Positions 18,905 through 28,224 are shown, counted from the first letter of the stretch. The stretch is 59,779 nucleotides of DNA from Chromatiales bacterium (GCA_028695255.1 JAQVJI010000004.1:1-59779), one strand, 5' to 3'. Made by a program: numbers and translations. The notes: generated from the letters alone by a model not told the origin.

Positions 18905-20599
18905 TCAGAGATCCTCGACCATCCGGATGTAGCCCGTCGGGCACTCGTGCGCGCACAGGCCGCAGCCCTTGCAGTAGTCGTAGTCGAAGACGTAGTGGCT
19001 GCCGTCGCTGGCGCGGTCGCGGGTCTTCAATACCGACTGGTCGGGGCACAGGGTCCAGCAGTTGTCGCAGGCGAGGCAGTCGCCGCAGGAGAAGCAGCGG
19101 TGCGCCTCGTGCCGCACTTGGTTGGCGTCGAGTCCCTGTTCGATCTCGTCCAGACCCTGACGGCGTTCGACCGGCAGCACCGGCTCCCGGGCACGCGCCT
19201 CGGGCTCGAAATAATGCAGATTGAGCGACTCGTAGGCGACCGGTTCGGCGGTGTCGGGCGCGGGCGGCGCCTCGCCGCGCAGCAGACGGTCGATGGCCAT
19301 CGCCGCGCGCCGGCCGTCGCCGACGGCCTCGGTCACGGTACCGTGGTCGCCGCGCGCGTCGCCGCCGACGAAGACGTTTTCCTGTCCGCGCAGCAGGCCG
19401 GTCCAGGCATCGACCTTGAAATACGAGCCGGTCCCGAGCAGGCTCTCGAAGCCCTCGCCGTCGACCACCTGGCCGATGGCAGGAATGACCATGTCGACGT
19501 GCAGCACGGTCTCCGTGCCCTCGAAGGCCACGCGGTGCAGACGACCGCGATCGTCGGTGAGTTTCTTCATGCGCACGAGCTCGACGCCGATCACGCGCTC
19601 GCCGCGCAGGATCAGGCGCCGGATGCCGCGATGCTCGTGCACGATCACGCCCTCTTCCAGCGCCATCGCCACCTCGCTCGGTGCTGCACGCATGACGTCG
19701 TCGGACGGCACGCCGGGCGCCGGTGCGCGCTGGTGCGTGATGAGGTGCACCTCGGCCACGCCGGAGCGGCGCAGCACGCGCGACAGGTCGATGGCGGTGT
19801 TGCCGCCGCCCAGGAGCGCGACGCTCTTCGCCTCCACCGGCAACGCGCCGGTGGCAATCCATTCCTGCAATAGTTGCAAACCGGAACGCAGGTCGGAGGG
19901 AACGGCGAAATCGGCGCTCCACTCGCGGCCCAACTGGTTGCCGGGGCCGAGAAACAGCGCCGAGAAATCCTGCCGCAGTTCGGCCAGCGAGACGTCGCGG
20001 CCGAGCCGCGTGTGCGGCCGGAATTCGATGCCGATGGCGAGCAACCGTTCCAGTTCGGCGTCCATCGCCTCGCGCGGCAGGCGGTATTGCGGGATCGCCG
20101 TGCGCAGCGTGCCGCCGGCCTGCGGCATGGCCTCGAACAGCGTCACCGCATGGCCGAGCCGGCGCAGATGCCAGGCGGCGGCAAGACCGGCCGGTCCTGC
20201 GCCCACGACCGCGACACAGGGCGCGCCGTCGCCGGCCGGACGCAGCGGATAGGCCCAGCCCTGACGAATCGCCTCGTCGCCGAGGAAGCGCTCGACGTTG
20301 TGGATCGCGATCGCATCGTCGTAGTGACGGCGGTTGCAGGCGCTCTCGCAGAAATGCGGACAGACGCGGCCGGTGATGGCCGGCAGCGGATTGGCGGCGA
20401 CCAGCGTCTCCCAGGCGCCCTTGAGATCGCCCTCCTCGACCTTGGCGAGATACGTCTGCGGATCCTCGCCGGCCGGACAGACGGCATGACAGGGCGCGGG
20501 GCGGCGGTCGTGCACCGGTTTCTGCACGCGCCAACTGCCGGTATGAAAGGCCAGCGAGGTGCCGGGTTCGGCGAAGGCGCCGCGAGGTATGGTCTTCAT
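18905..20599 (-). CDS. GltD-like NAD(P)H flavoprotein fused to a PorD-like 2x[4Fe-4S] ferredoxin domain
   Basis: 564 residues. The N-terminal part has Cys clusters (PCHAVCPAGED and GRVCPHFCESACNR, about 36-90) like glutamate synthase small subunit. The FAD site is VAVVGAGPAGLAAAWHLRR near 125-145, a second Rossmann site is VALLGGGNTAIDLSR, and GGDARGDHGTVTEAVGDGRRAA completes the GltD-type fold. The C-terminal about 100 residues hold RCFSCGDCLACDNCWTLCP and DYCKGCGLCAHECPTG, two ferredoxin clusters as in PorD. Context with porG, porA and porB upstream suggests it passes electrons between NAD(P)H and the oxidoreductase. The direction is not shown by sequence. Confidence 0.9.
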   Translation of the reverse strand: MKTIPRGAFAEPGTSLAFHTGSWRVQKPVHDRRPAPCHAVCPAGEDPQTYLAKVEEGDLKGAWETLVAANPLPAITGRVCPHFCESACNRRHYDDAIAIHNVERFLGDEAIRQGWAYPLRPAGDGAPCVAVVGAGPAGLAAAWHLRRLGHAVTLFEAMPQAGGTLRTAIPQYRLPREAMDAELERLLAIGIEFRPHTRLGRDVSLAELRQDFSALFLGPGNQLGREWSADFAVPSDLRSGLQLLQEWIATGALPVEAKSVALLGGGNTAIDLSRVLRRSGVAEVHLITHQRAPAPGVPSDDVMRAAPSEVAMALEEGVIVHEHRGIRRLILRGERVIGVELVRMKKLTDDRGRLHRVAFEGTETVLHVDMVIPAIGQVVDGEGFESLLGTGSYFKVDAWTGLLRGQENVFVGGDARGDHGTVTEAVGDGRRAAMAIDRLLRGEAPPAPDTAEPVAYESLNLHYFEPEARAREPVLPVERRQGLDEIEQGLDANQVRHEAHRCFSCGDCLACDNCWTLCPDQSVLKTRDRASDGSHYVFDYDYCKGCGLCAHECPTGYIRMVEDL

Positions 20600-20620
20600 G
20601 TCTTCAACTCCGGTTCCGGC

Positions 20621-21604
20621 TCAGGCCCAGCGTGCGCCGCCGCGATGCAGCGTGTCGGCGCCCTCGGTGTCGTAGCGGTCGACGTGCTCGCCGCGCAGGC
20701 CGTAGACCTCGATGTTGTGGTCGGCCAGCGCCTGCAGGTGTTCCAGTTCCTCGCGCGCCCGCGCCTCGTCGGCGAACAGGTGGCGGAAACGGTTCTGCGC
20801 CTTGAGATAGGCCGTCACCGGCCGGATCTCGCGGATCGGCATCACGCCGGCCACGCCGCCGCGCTCCATCTCGATCAGCGGGAACAGTCCGGTCTGCACC
20901 GCGAGCCGCGCCACTTCGACGGTCAAGCCGCTGTCGTGGCCCCAGCCGAGCGGACAGGGCGTGTGCACCTGTAGGAAGGTCGGGCCTTCGACCGCCATCG
21001 CGCGCCGCACCTTCTTGCGCAGATCGGAGGGATAGGCGACCGACGCGGTCGCGGCATAGGGGATGTGGTGCGCGGCGATGATGGAGAGGATGTCCTTCTT
21101 CAGGTGCCGCTTGCCCATGCGCGCCTTGCCGGGCGGCGAGGTGGTGGTGGAGGCCGCGTGCGGCGTGGAGCCGGAACGCTGCACGCCGGTGTTCATGTAG
21201 GCCTCGTTGTCGTAGCAGACGAACAGCACGTTGTGGCCGCGTTCCATCATGCCCGACAGGGCCTGGAAACCGATGTCGAAGGTACCGCCGTCGCCCGCGA
21301 AGGCCAGCACCTTGGTGGACTTGCCCTGACGCTTGAGCGCGGCCTCCATGCCGGCGGCGAGCGCCGCCGCGTTGCCGAACACCGAATGTGCCCAGGGCAT
21401 GCGCCAGGCCGATTCCGGCCACGGCGTGGTGAACACCTCCAGACAGCCGGTCGCGTTCGCCACCATCACATCGGGGCCGGCGGACTCGGTCACCAGCCGC
21501 GCCGCGAGTGCCTCGCCGCAACCCTGACAGGCGCGGTGACCGGCTTCGAGGCCGCGGAAACGTGGCTGATGGTTGCGCAGGTCGTGAATGACGGAATCGT
21601 TCAT
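20621..21604 (-). CDS. porB: 2-oxoacid (pyruvate):ferredoxin oxidoreductase beta subunit
   Basis: 327 residues. This is the thiamine-diphosphate subunit: ACQGCGEALAAR with two cysteines near residue 28, VANATGCLEVFTTPWP, and the TPP/Mg motif GDGGTFDIGFQALSGMMERG ending in CYDNEAYMNTGVQRSG. Further on PCPLGWGHDSG carries another conserved Cys. The subunit carries one [4Fe-4S] cluster. The ATGA overlap with porA shows coupling. Pyruvate is the likeliest substrate from the YMNTGVQRS signature, but another 2-oxoacid cannot be excluded. Confidence 0.93.
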   Translation of the reverse strand: MNDSVIHDLRNHQPRFRGLEAGHRACQGCGEALAARLVTESAGPDVMVANATGCLEVFTTPWPESAWRMPWAHSVFGNAAALAAGMEAALKRQGKSTKVLAFAGDGGTFDIGFQALSGMMERGHNVLFVCYDNEAYMNTGVQRSGSTPHAASTTTSPPGKARMGKRHLKKDILSIIAAHHIPYAATASVAYPSDLRKKVRRAMAVEGPTFLQVHTPCPLGWGHDSGLTVEVARLAVQTGLFPLIEMERGGVAGVMPIREIRPVTAYLKAQNRFRHLFADEARAREELEHLQALADHNIEVYGLRGEHVDRYDTEGADTLHRGGARWA

Positions 21605-22770
21605 CGGTCTTCCTCCGGCAACTGTTCGAGCCGTGCGTCGATGACGTGGAACGGCTTCGGATCGCTCTCGGTAAGTGCCAGCAGTCGCCGATACAGGTCG
21701 ATGCGCATGTCGCGTCCGCCAAGGCCCGCCGCCACGTCGTGGACCTTCGGCAGCGTGCCACCGTCGACCAGCGCCATCACCACCTCGGGACCGAGGATGG
21801 CACCGGCGCCCGGCGAGATCGCGCGTTCGAGGATGATCAGGTGATCCAGTCCCTCGCAGGCGCGGCGCAGCGCCTCGGCCGGGAACGGCCGGAAGCTGCG
21901 CAGCTTGATGAGACGCGTACGCGGCAGGTCGGGCTGCGAGAGCATCGCGTCCTCCAGCGTGCCGAGCACAGAACCGATGGCGAGGATGCCGATGCGCGCC
22001 GACGCATCGCCGCGCACTTCCAGCAGTCCACCCGCCGCGCGTCCGGTCAGCGCCGCGTAATCCGCGTCGGCTGCCTCGATCTCGGGCAGCGCGCGCAACA
22101 CCGCCTGATGATGTGCGTGGCGCACCTCGCTGAAGTGTTCGGGCGTGACCAGCATGCCGACGCTGATCGGTGCCGCCGGATCGAGTGCGCGCGCGTAGCG
22201 ATATGCCGGCAGATAGGTGTCGACCTGTTCCTGGGTCGGCATCTCCAGGCCTTCGAGCGTGTGCGTGAGCGTGAAGCCGTCGACGCAGACCATCACCGGC
22301 AGCTCACAGCGTTCGGCGATGCGGAAGGCCTGGATCGTCGTGTCCACCGCTTCCTGGTTGGTCGCGCAATAGATTTGGATCCAGCCGGCATCGCGCACGG
22401 CCATCGAGTCCTGCTGATCGTTCCAGATCGACAGCGGCGCACCGAGCGCACGGTTGGCGCAGGTCATCACCAGCGGCACGCGCAGACCGGCGATGTTGAA
22501 GATCACCTCGCTCATGAGCAGGATGCCCTGCGAGGAACTCGCCGTGTAGGCGCGCGAACCGGCGAGCGCGGCACCGAGCGCAACGGTGGCGGCGGAATGC
22601 TCGCTCTCCACACTCACCATCTCGCAATCGAGACGGCCGTCGGCGACGAGCTTGGCGATGCCCTCGACGATGTGCGTCTGCGGCGTGATGGGATAGGCCG
22701 CCACGACCTGCGGGCGACACAGCGCCACCGCACGGGCCATCGCCTGCGAACCTTCAAGCGCCAGTGCCAT
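21601..22770 (-). CDS. porA: 2-oxoacid (pyruvate):ferredoxin oxidoreductase alpha subunit
   Basis: 389 residues from ATG at 22770, overlapping porG by 17 bases. The N-terminus LEGSQAMARAVALCRPQVVAAYPITPQTHI is the conserved PorA pyrimidine-binding start. SVESEHSAATVALGAALAGSRAYTASSSQG and SIWNDQQDSMAVRDAGWIQ follow. The C-terminal transketolase-like domain has VLERAISPGAGA. With porB and porG it forms the CoA-acylating oxidoreductase, which can either decarboxylate a 2-oxoacid or fix CO2 onto acetyl-CoA. Confidence 0.93.
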   Translation of the reverse strand: MALALEGSQAMARAVALCRPQVVAAYPITPQTHIVEGIAKLVADGRLDCEMVSVESEHSAATVALGAALAGSRAYTASSSQGILLMSEVIFNIAGLRVPLVMTCANRALGAPLSIWNDQQDSMAVRDAGWIQIYCATNQEAVDTTIQAFRIAERCELPVMVCVDGFTLTHTLEGLEMPTQEQVDTYLPAYRYARALDPAAPISVGMLVTPEHFSEVRHAHHQAVLRALPEIEAADADYAALTGRAAGGLLEVRGDASARIGILAIGSVLGTLEDAMLSQPDLPRTRLIKLRSFRPFPAEALRRACEGLDHLIILERAISPGAGAILGPEVVMALVDGGTLPKVHDVAAGLGGRDMRIDLYRRLLALTESDPKPFHVIDARLEQLPEEDR

Positions 22771-23320
22771 GGGCGATCTCCTTCCAGCGTCCGGTCTCGA
22801 CCGTCGAAGCCGCCTGTTCGACCAGACGGCGGTTCTTCTCCAGCGCCTCACCCTTGAAGCGCTCGCCGAGCGCGTCGGTCAGGGCCTGCACCGGAAAGAG
22901 TTCAGTCAACGCGAGAAACGCCGCCAGCAGCGCCGTGTTCGGCACCGGCCGCCCGAGATGTTCGAGCGCGAGCCTGGTGGCAGGCATAGTCACCACCTCG
23001 CCGTCGAGTTCCGGTTGGCCCTCGCTCATCCAGTCGACCAGCACGCCGCCGCCGGACCTGAGGCCCGCAGCCACGTTAGCCGTATGCAGCAACGCCTGGT
23101 CCTGCACGATGACGAAGGCAGGTTCGCTGACCTGACAGCGACGCAGGATGGGACGATCGTCGATGCGCACGAAGGCTGCCACCGGCGCGCCGCGCCGTTC
23201 GGCGCCGAAGGCGGGGAAGGCCTGCGCATGGCGCCCGTTGGCGATCGCCGTCGACGCAAGCAGATAGGCGGCCACCACGTTGCCCTGCCCGCCGCGACCG
23301 TGAATGCGGATTTCCAGCAT
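22754..23320 (-). CDS. porG: 2-oxoacid (pyruvate):ferredoxin oxidoreductase gamma subunit
   Basis: 188 residues from ATG at 23320 with GGAGG five bases upstream. Starts MLEIRIHGRGGQGNVVAAYLL, the conserved CoA-binding-subunit start, followed by AFPAFGAERRGAPVAAFVRI. First gene of a four-gene operon porG-porA-porB-flavoprotein. Separate subunits with the ferredoxin (delta) module moved onto a GltD-like protein differ from the single-chain NifJ type common in enterobacteria. Confidence 0.93.
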   Translation of the reverse strand: MLEIRIHGRGGQGNVVAAYLLASTAIANGRHAQAFPAFGAERRGAPVAAFVRIDDRPILRRCQVSEPAFVIVQDQALLHTANVAAGLRSGGGVLVDWMSEGQPELDGEVVTMPATRLALEHLGRPVPNTALLAAFLALTELFPVQALTDALGERFKGEALEKNRRLVEQAASTVETGRWKEIAHGTGA

Positions 23321-23697
23321 GAAGCCTCCAAGGAGGGGGTGCCGCGCCAGTATATCAAGCGTTGATCGCAGTAGTTTGTCCCTGTTCTGTCGCCAAGCAT
23401 GACGAATACGTGACTCATTCATGACCTCGGCCGGACCACCACCATGAAACAATCTTTCCTTATGGGGAAGTATCGCCACCACAACCGCTCGGTGCCGCGC
23501 CCTCAGTCGCCATGGGGAACTGTCCGACGCCATGCACCCACCAGCAGGATCGCTTGCCTGTCACGCCTGCGGTTTGGCCGGCATTCGATACCGCTCGTCT
23601 TCGCACATGAAACCCGTACGTACCCGATCGTTACGGTAATCCAATCAAAACCCGTCAATACGCAGCAACCGGAATGATCATCGAACAGGAGAGAACC
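23321..23697. other. Divergent intergenic region between porG and the DUF1800 gene
   Basis: 377 bases. It must hold the promoters for the por operon (leftward) and for the DUF1800/DUF1501 pair (rightward). A short frame from 23444 has no domain. I see no RNA structure or clear consensus promoter; the last 20 bases contain the AACAGGAGAGA ribosome site for the DUF1800 gene. Confidence 0.5.
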
Positions 23698-25608
23698 ATG
23701 AAAACAGCCATCGCACGCCAGATTCTGGCGCTGGGGATGCTGGCGTCGACCTCGGCGCTGGCGGCCCCCGCCCTGAACGACCTGGAGGTGGCCGGCATGA
23801 CGCCGGCCTTCGCTCCGGACGTTTACCAGTACAGCATTCCTCGCACCGAGGCCTGTTCGATCCCGGTTGTGGCGACGCTGATCGATCCGGCGCACATGCT
23901 TTACGTCGCCAGCACACCGACGGCCAGCGGTTCCACTCGCAACGCCTGGGTGTGCAACGGCAAGACCAGCATCGAGATCATCGTCTATGAGAACTGGAAG
24001 GAAGTCGGGCACTACACCGTAAACGTGGTCGATGGGGCGGCGGAGCCGGAACCCGAACCATTGCCCGATCCGGCGCCGGTTCCCGATCCTGATCCGGCGC
24101 CCGAACCTGAGCCCGAGCCCGAGCCGACACCGGAACCGGAACCCACGCCGGTTCCCGTGCCCGACGTCCAGACCGTGTCCGCCGCACGCTTCCTGGAGCA
24201 GGCCACCTTCGGCCCCTCGACCACCGACATCGCGGCATTCGACGCGGCGGGGGCGCAGGCCTGGCTGACCCAGCAGTTCACGCTGCCCGAAAGCGACATG
24301 CCGGACGGCCTGAGTACCAGTCAGGTACGCGCGCGCCTGTTCCTCAACATGGCCAACGGCCAGGATCAGTTGCGACAGCGCATGATGTTCGCACTCAGCC
24401 AGATACTGGTCGTCTCGGCCAACAAGAACGTCAACGGCGAGGAATTGATTCCGTGGCTGCGTCTGCTTTCCCGCAACGCCTTCGGCAATTACCGCGATCT
24501 GTTGAGGGATGTGACCCTGAGTCCGACCATGGGCAAGTATCTCGATCTGGCCAACAGCATGAAGGCCGGCTCGGGCAGCGCACCGAACGAAAACTACGCC
24601 CGCGAATTGATGCAATTGTTCAGCATCGGATTGTGGGAGCTGAACCAGGACGGCAGCCTGATTCTCGACGCCGACGGTGAACCGGTGCCCACCTACGATC
24701 AGGACAGCTTGCGCGAGGTCGCGCGGGCACTGACCGGCTGGACGTATCCGACCCGGCCCGGCGCGTCGCCCGCCACGAACAACTGGGAGTATTTCGTCGG
24801 CGAGATGGAACCGCGCCAGGCCAATCACGATACGGGAACCAAGGTCCTGCTGAACGGCCAGCTCGTACCGGCCGGACAGAGCGTGGAACAGGATCTGGAA
24901 TCCGTGCTCGACAACGTGTTCAACCACCCCAACGTGCCGCCCTTCGTCACCACCAGATTGATTCGTTCGCTGGTGACCAGCAACCCGAGTCCGGCCTACA
25001 TCGAACGAATCGCCGATGTCTTCGCCGACAATGGCCAGGGCGTGCGCGGCGATCTCCGCGCCGTGCTGATCGCGATACTGACGGACGCCGAGGCGCGCCC
25101 CGAGCCATTGACGGCAGAACATGGCCATCTGAAGGACCCGGTGTCGCACATCATCGGTCTGGGACGCGCACTGGATGCCCGGATCACCGATCCGTCGATG
25201 TTCCTGTATCTGTTCGAAGGCCTTGGTCAGATGGTGCTGACGCCGCCGACGGTATTCAGCTATTACTCGCCACTGAATCCATTGCCCGGCCATCCGGACC
25301 TGTACGGGCCCGAATTCCAGATCCACACCCCGACGCAGGCGATCCTGCGGGCCAGTCTGGTGTATTCGATCCTGAACGGACAACTCGGCGGCGCCTTCAG
25401 CGTCGATCTGTCGCCCTTCTCCGCCGTGGCGGACGATGCCGCCGCACTGGTCGAACTGGTCAACCAGCGTCTCATGCACGGCCGCATGTCGGATGAACTG
25501 CGCGCCGCCATCCTGCATGCGACGAATGCCACCCAGGGTGCCGGTCAGCGAGCGCTCGGTGCGCTCTATCTGGCCGCCATCTCCAGCGAATATGCCGTGC
25601 AACGCTGA
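23698..25608 (+). CDS. Exported DUF1800 protein with N-terminal cadherin-like beta-sandwich
   Basis: 636 residues from ATG at 23698. A signal peptide ends near STSALAAPA. Residues about 22-110 (LNDLEVAGMTPAFAPDVYQYSIP .. GHYTVNVVDG) look like the cadherin-like beta-sandwich found in secreted proteins. A Pro-Glu/Asp repeat linker (EPEPEPEPTPEPEPTP type, about 115-155) leads to the DUF1800 domain: ARFLEQATFGPSTTDI, QRMMFALSQILVVS, NENYARELMQLFSIG, REVARALTGWTYP, VTTRLIRSLVTSNPSP. Function unknown. The next gene encodes DUF1501, the usual partner. Confidence 0.9.
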   Translation: MKTAIARQILALGMLASTSALAAPALNDLEVAGMTPAFAPDVYQYSIPRTEACSIPVVATLIDPAHMLYVASTPTASGSTRNAWVCNGKTSIEIIVYENWKEVGHYTVNVVDGAAEPEPEPLPDPAPVPDPDPAPEPEPEPEPTPEPEPTPVPVPDVQTVSAARFLEQATFGPSTTDIAAFDAAGAQAWLTQQFTLPESDMPDGLSTSQVRARLFLNMANGQDQLRQRMMFALSQILVVSANKNVNGEELIPWLRLLSRNAFGNYRDLLRDVTLSPTMGKYLDLANSMKAGSGSAPNENYARELMQLFSIGLWELNQDGSLILDADGEPVPTYDQDSLREVARALTGWTYPTRPGASPATNNWEYFVGEMEPRQANHDTGTKVLLNGQLVPAGQSVEQDLESVLDNVFNHPNVPPFVTTRLIRSLVTSNPSPAYIERIADVFADNGQGVRGDLRAVLIAILTDAEARPEPLTAEHGHLKDPVSHIIGLGRALDARITDPSMFLYLFEGLGQMVLTPPTVFSYYSPLNPLPGHPDLYGPEFQIHTPTQAILRASLVYSILNGQLGGAFSVDLSPFSAVADDAAALVELVNQRLMHGRMSDELRAAILHATNATQGAGQRALGALYLAAISSEYAVQR

Positions 25609-25629
25609 TACAGCGAAAAGGATACCGCC

Positions 25630-26952
25630 ATGAAACACATGCACATGAATTCCCGTCGTCAATTCCTCAAACTGGGCGCAGGTCTCGCGATGCTCGGCCT
25701 GTTCGGCAATCGGGTGCGCGCCGCCCAGTCCAACGACTACAAGGCGCTGGTCTGCGTTTATCTTGCCGGCGGCAACGATGGCAACAACATGATCGTTCCC
25801 CTGGATGGACCCCGCCATGCCAGCTACCAGGCCATACGCGGTGGACTGGCCTTGTCCGGGGTCGATCTGCTGACGCCGATCGCCGACGCCAACGGCAATG
25901 AATATGCCTTGCACTACGGGCTTGGCGAATTGAACCCGCTGTATGACGCGGGCGATCTCGCCGTCGTGCTCAACTCGGGCATGCTCCATCGTCCCCTGAC
26001 CAAGGCGGAATACCTTCAGGGCATCGGACGACCGGGCAATCTGTTTTCACATTCCGACCAGACGCTCCAGGCGCAGACCGGAGTCCCGACCGTGGATGGA
26101 ACCGGCTGGGGCGGGCGACTGCTGGATTGCTTCGGTGCGGCGGACAGTCTCGCGGCGATTTCGGTTTCTTCACCGGCCTTGTTCATGCAAGGTTATGAAG
26201 TTGCCGGCAACGTCATTGCGCCGGGTGTGGCGCTCGATCTGCCGGGGATGAATCTCTGGCCTTCGAGCGCGGCCGAAGCGAGGCGCCAGGCCGTGTCCTC
26301 GATGTCCACGCAGGATGGCGGCAGTCTGCTGCGGCAGGCGGCCAACCAGGTCTTCTCCGACGGCATGCAGCTTGCCGCCGACTTGCGCGCTGCCGGCAAC
26401 CTGCCGCCATTGCAGACGGTCTTTCCGGGAACCGCGTTGGGGAATCAGTTGCGTGAGGTTTCGAAACTGATCCGGTTGCGCGCTCAGTCCGGGCCGGGGA
26501 GGCAGGTTTTTTTCTGCTCACTGGGAGGGTTCGACACCCACGGCGGACAGGACTGGCAGCATTGGTACCTGTTGTCCCAGCTTTCCCAGGCGTTGGCCGC
26601 CTTCCACGAATCCATGCAGGAAACCGGTCTGTCCGGCCAGGTGACGGCATTCACGCAGTCCGAATTCGGCCGTACCCTGCAACCGAGCGGCAGTGGCTCC
26701 GACCATGCCTGGGGCAATCATCAACTGGTTCTCGGTGGCGCGGTCCAGGGCGGGATCTACGGCCAGCTGCCGGAGTTTGCGCTGGGCGGACCGGATGACG
26801 CCAACGGGCGCGGCGTCTGGATACCGACGCTGTCGTCATCGCAATTCGGTGCAACGCTGGGACGCTGGTTCGGCGCCAGCGAGGACGAGCTCGACTGGGT
26901 ATTCCCCAATCTGGCGCTCTTCCCTCAGAGGGATATCGGTTTCATGTCCTGA
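25630..26952 (+). CDS. DUF1501 protein exported by the Tat pathway
   Basis: 440 residues with a twin-arginine signal NSRRQFLKLGAGLAMLGLFG near residues 7-26. The domain begins KALVCVYLAGGNDGNNMIVP and includes LHRPLTKAEY, GGFDTHGGQDWQHW and VTAFTQSEFGRTLQPSGSGSDHAWGNHQLVLGG (key residues S-E-F-G-R-T and D-H-A-W-G). This family is related to alkaline-phosphatase/sulfatase-like folds, but its substrate is unknown. It sits 21 bases after the DUF1800 gene and is followed by a strong terminator, so the pair is a closed transcription unit. Confidence 0.92.
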   Translation: MKHMHMNSRRQFLKLGAGLAMLGLFGNRVRAAQSNDYKALVCVYLAGGNDGNNMIVPLDGPRHASYQAIRGGLALSGVDLLTPIADANGNEYALHYGLGELNPLYDAGDLAVVLNSGMLHRPLTKAEYLQGIGRPGNLFSHSDQTLQAQTGVPTVDGTGWGGRLLDCFGAADSLAAISVSSPALFMQGYEVAGNVIAPGVALDLPGMNLWPSSAAEARRQAVSSMSTQDGGSLLRQAANQVFSDGMQLAADLRAAGNLPPLQTVFPGTALGNQLREVSKLIRLRAQSGPGRQVFFCSLGGFDTHGGQDWQHWYLLSQLSQALAAFHESMQETGLSGQVTAFTQSEFGRTLQPSGSGSDHAWGNHQLVLGGAVQGGIYGQLPEFALGGPDDANGRGVWIPTLSSSQFGATLGRWFGASEDELDWVFPNLALFPQRDIGFMS

Positions 26953-26986
26953 ATGACAGGCATTCCCTACAGAACGAACTCTCCAG

Positions 26987-27012
26987 GCCCGGGATCATTC
27001 CCGGGCTTTTTT
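26987..27012 (+). terminator. Rho-independent terminator after the DUF1501 gene
   Basis: Perfect 8-bp stem GCCCGGGA / TCCCGGGC with loop TCAT, followed by six T. It lies 35 bases after the DUF1501 stop and ends the plus-strand unit before the convergent LpxH-like gene. Confidence 0.9.
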
Positions 27013-27113
27013 GTTCCGTAGACATCGCCGGCCGGGATGCATTTCCGGCTACGGCCCGCCTCGAGACCTCGGCGCCCCTCGCAACGGAGCCAGGGCCGCG
27101 ACCGCAAGGCTCG

Positions 27114-27971
27114 TCAGCGACGCCCGGCGGTCTGGCGCAGACCGAACGTATCCATACCAAGACGGCGCGCGACCAGCAAGGGCATGCCGGCCGCCATCAC
27201 GCCCTCGGCACCATGCACGATCTCCACGCGGCGGGCATCGGACCAGTGCAGCAGTTGCAGGCGGCCATGGAAGTCCTCCACCAGCGCCGTGCAGTGTTCC
27301 ACCCAGTCGCCGGTGTTGGCGTAGAGCACTTCGTCGATGGATTCGATGCCGGCCTTGTGGATGTGGCCGCAGATGTAGCCGTCGCAATTCTCGCGCCGCG
27401 CCGTCTGGGCGGCCGTCTCCTCGAACTTGCGGATGTACTGCACGGCGTTGTTGACGCGCGTCTTCAGATACGACGACAGCGACCAGTAGCGATAGCCTAG
27501 GCGGCGACGCAGCACATTGAAGCGCCGGTTGCCGGCGAGCAACAGGTTGTAGGCGCCGTCGCCGATGAATTTGAGCACGCGATTGTGTTTGACCAGACCG
27601 TCGAACTCGTCGCCGTGGCTGACGAAGAAGCGGCGTCCGTCGGCGGTCACGTGTATCGCGTTGCGCATCAGCCGCACGCCGCTGAACTCGGCGCCGATGA
27701 AGTCGCGCATGAGTTCATCGTGATTGCCGGGGATGTAGATCACCTCGGTGCCGTCGCGCGCCTTGTCGAACACCGCCTGCACCACGGCACTGTGGTCCGG
27801 ATTCCAGTACACGCTCTTGCGCATGCTCCACAGATCGAAGATGTCGCCGACCAGATAGAGCCGATCGCAGTCGGTGGATTCGAGGAAGTCGAGCAGATAT
27901 TCGGCGCGGCACTCGCGCGTGCCGAGATGAACGTCGGAAATGAAGATGCTGCGATAGCGAAGATTGCCCAT
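27114..27971 (-). CDS. UDP-2,3-diacylglucosamine diphosphatase-like metallophosphoesterase
   Basis: 285 residues from ATG at 27971 (MGNLRYRSIFISDVHLG). Calcineurin-like metal motifs: SDVHLG, LVGDIFDLW, IPGNHDE, FVSHGDEFDG and GYICGHIHKAG. This long subtype, with YWSLSSYLKTRVNNAVQYI and ANTGDWVEHCTALVE, is commonly annotated as LpxH-like. It differs from E. coli LpxH (about 240 residues), so a direct lipid A role is probable but not proven. Membrane association is expected at the inner leaflet. Confidence 0.87.
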   Translation of the reverse strand: MGNLRYRSIFISDVHLGTRECRAEYLLDFLESTDCDRLYLVGDIFDLWSMRKSVYWNPDHSAVVQAVFDKARDGTEVIYIPGNHDELMRDFIGAEFSGVRLMRNAIHVTADGRRFFVSHGDEFDGLVKHNRVLKFIGDGAYNLLLAGNRRFNVLRRRLGYRYWSLSSYLKTRVNNAVQYIRKFEETAAQTARRENCDGYICGHIHKAGIESIDEVLYANTGDWVEHCTALVEDFHGRLQLLHWSDARRVEIVHGAEGVMAAGMPLLVARRLGMDTFGLRQTAGRR

Positions 27972-28168
27972 GCGCGCCTCCGAATGGCGTTTGCGCGCAT
28001 GCTGCGACGGAACGATGAAGCCGTGATGGCGCCGTGATGGCAATTGCGTGACAACGCAAGATGAGGGGTCTGGAATGACCGGTCACCCCGATGTCTTGGG
28101 GTGGCCGTCACAGGCAGGCTGCACGTTAGCGTTCGCTGGCGATCCATGCCGACCGAAACCATCACTCA

Positions 28169-28183
28169 TGGGAGCGGCTCCCA
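28169..28183. repeat. Short GGGAGCGGCTCCC palindrome
   Basis: TGGGAGC-G-GCTCCCA just beyond the GlcG-like stop. The arm matches the GTGGGAGCGGCT end of the 23-bp inverted repeat at 47788-47855, so it may be a degraded copy of that element. Confidence 0.5.
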
Positions 28184-28224
28184 CATCGTTCCTCTGCCTT
28201 CCGTGGCAGGGAACTTGCGGCCAA

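Noticed and set aside
23503-25989. An open frame of over 800 codons on the minus strand
   Set aside because: It is the complement of the DUF1800 gene, which has a signal peptide, domain motifs and a ribosome site. The antisense translation has no recognisable domain; such frames are common in high-GC DNA.
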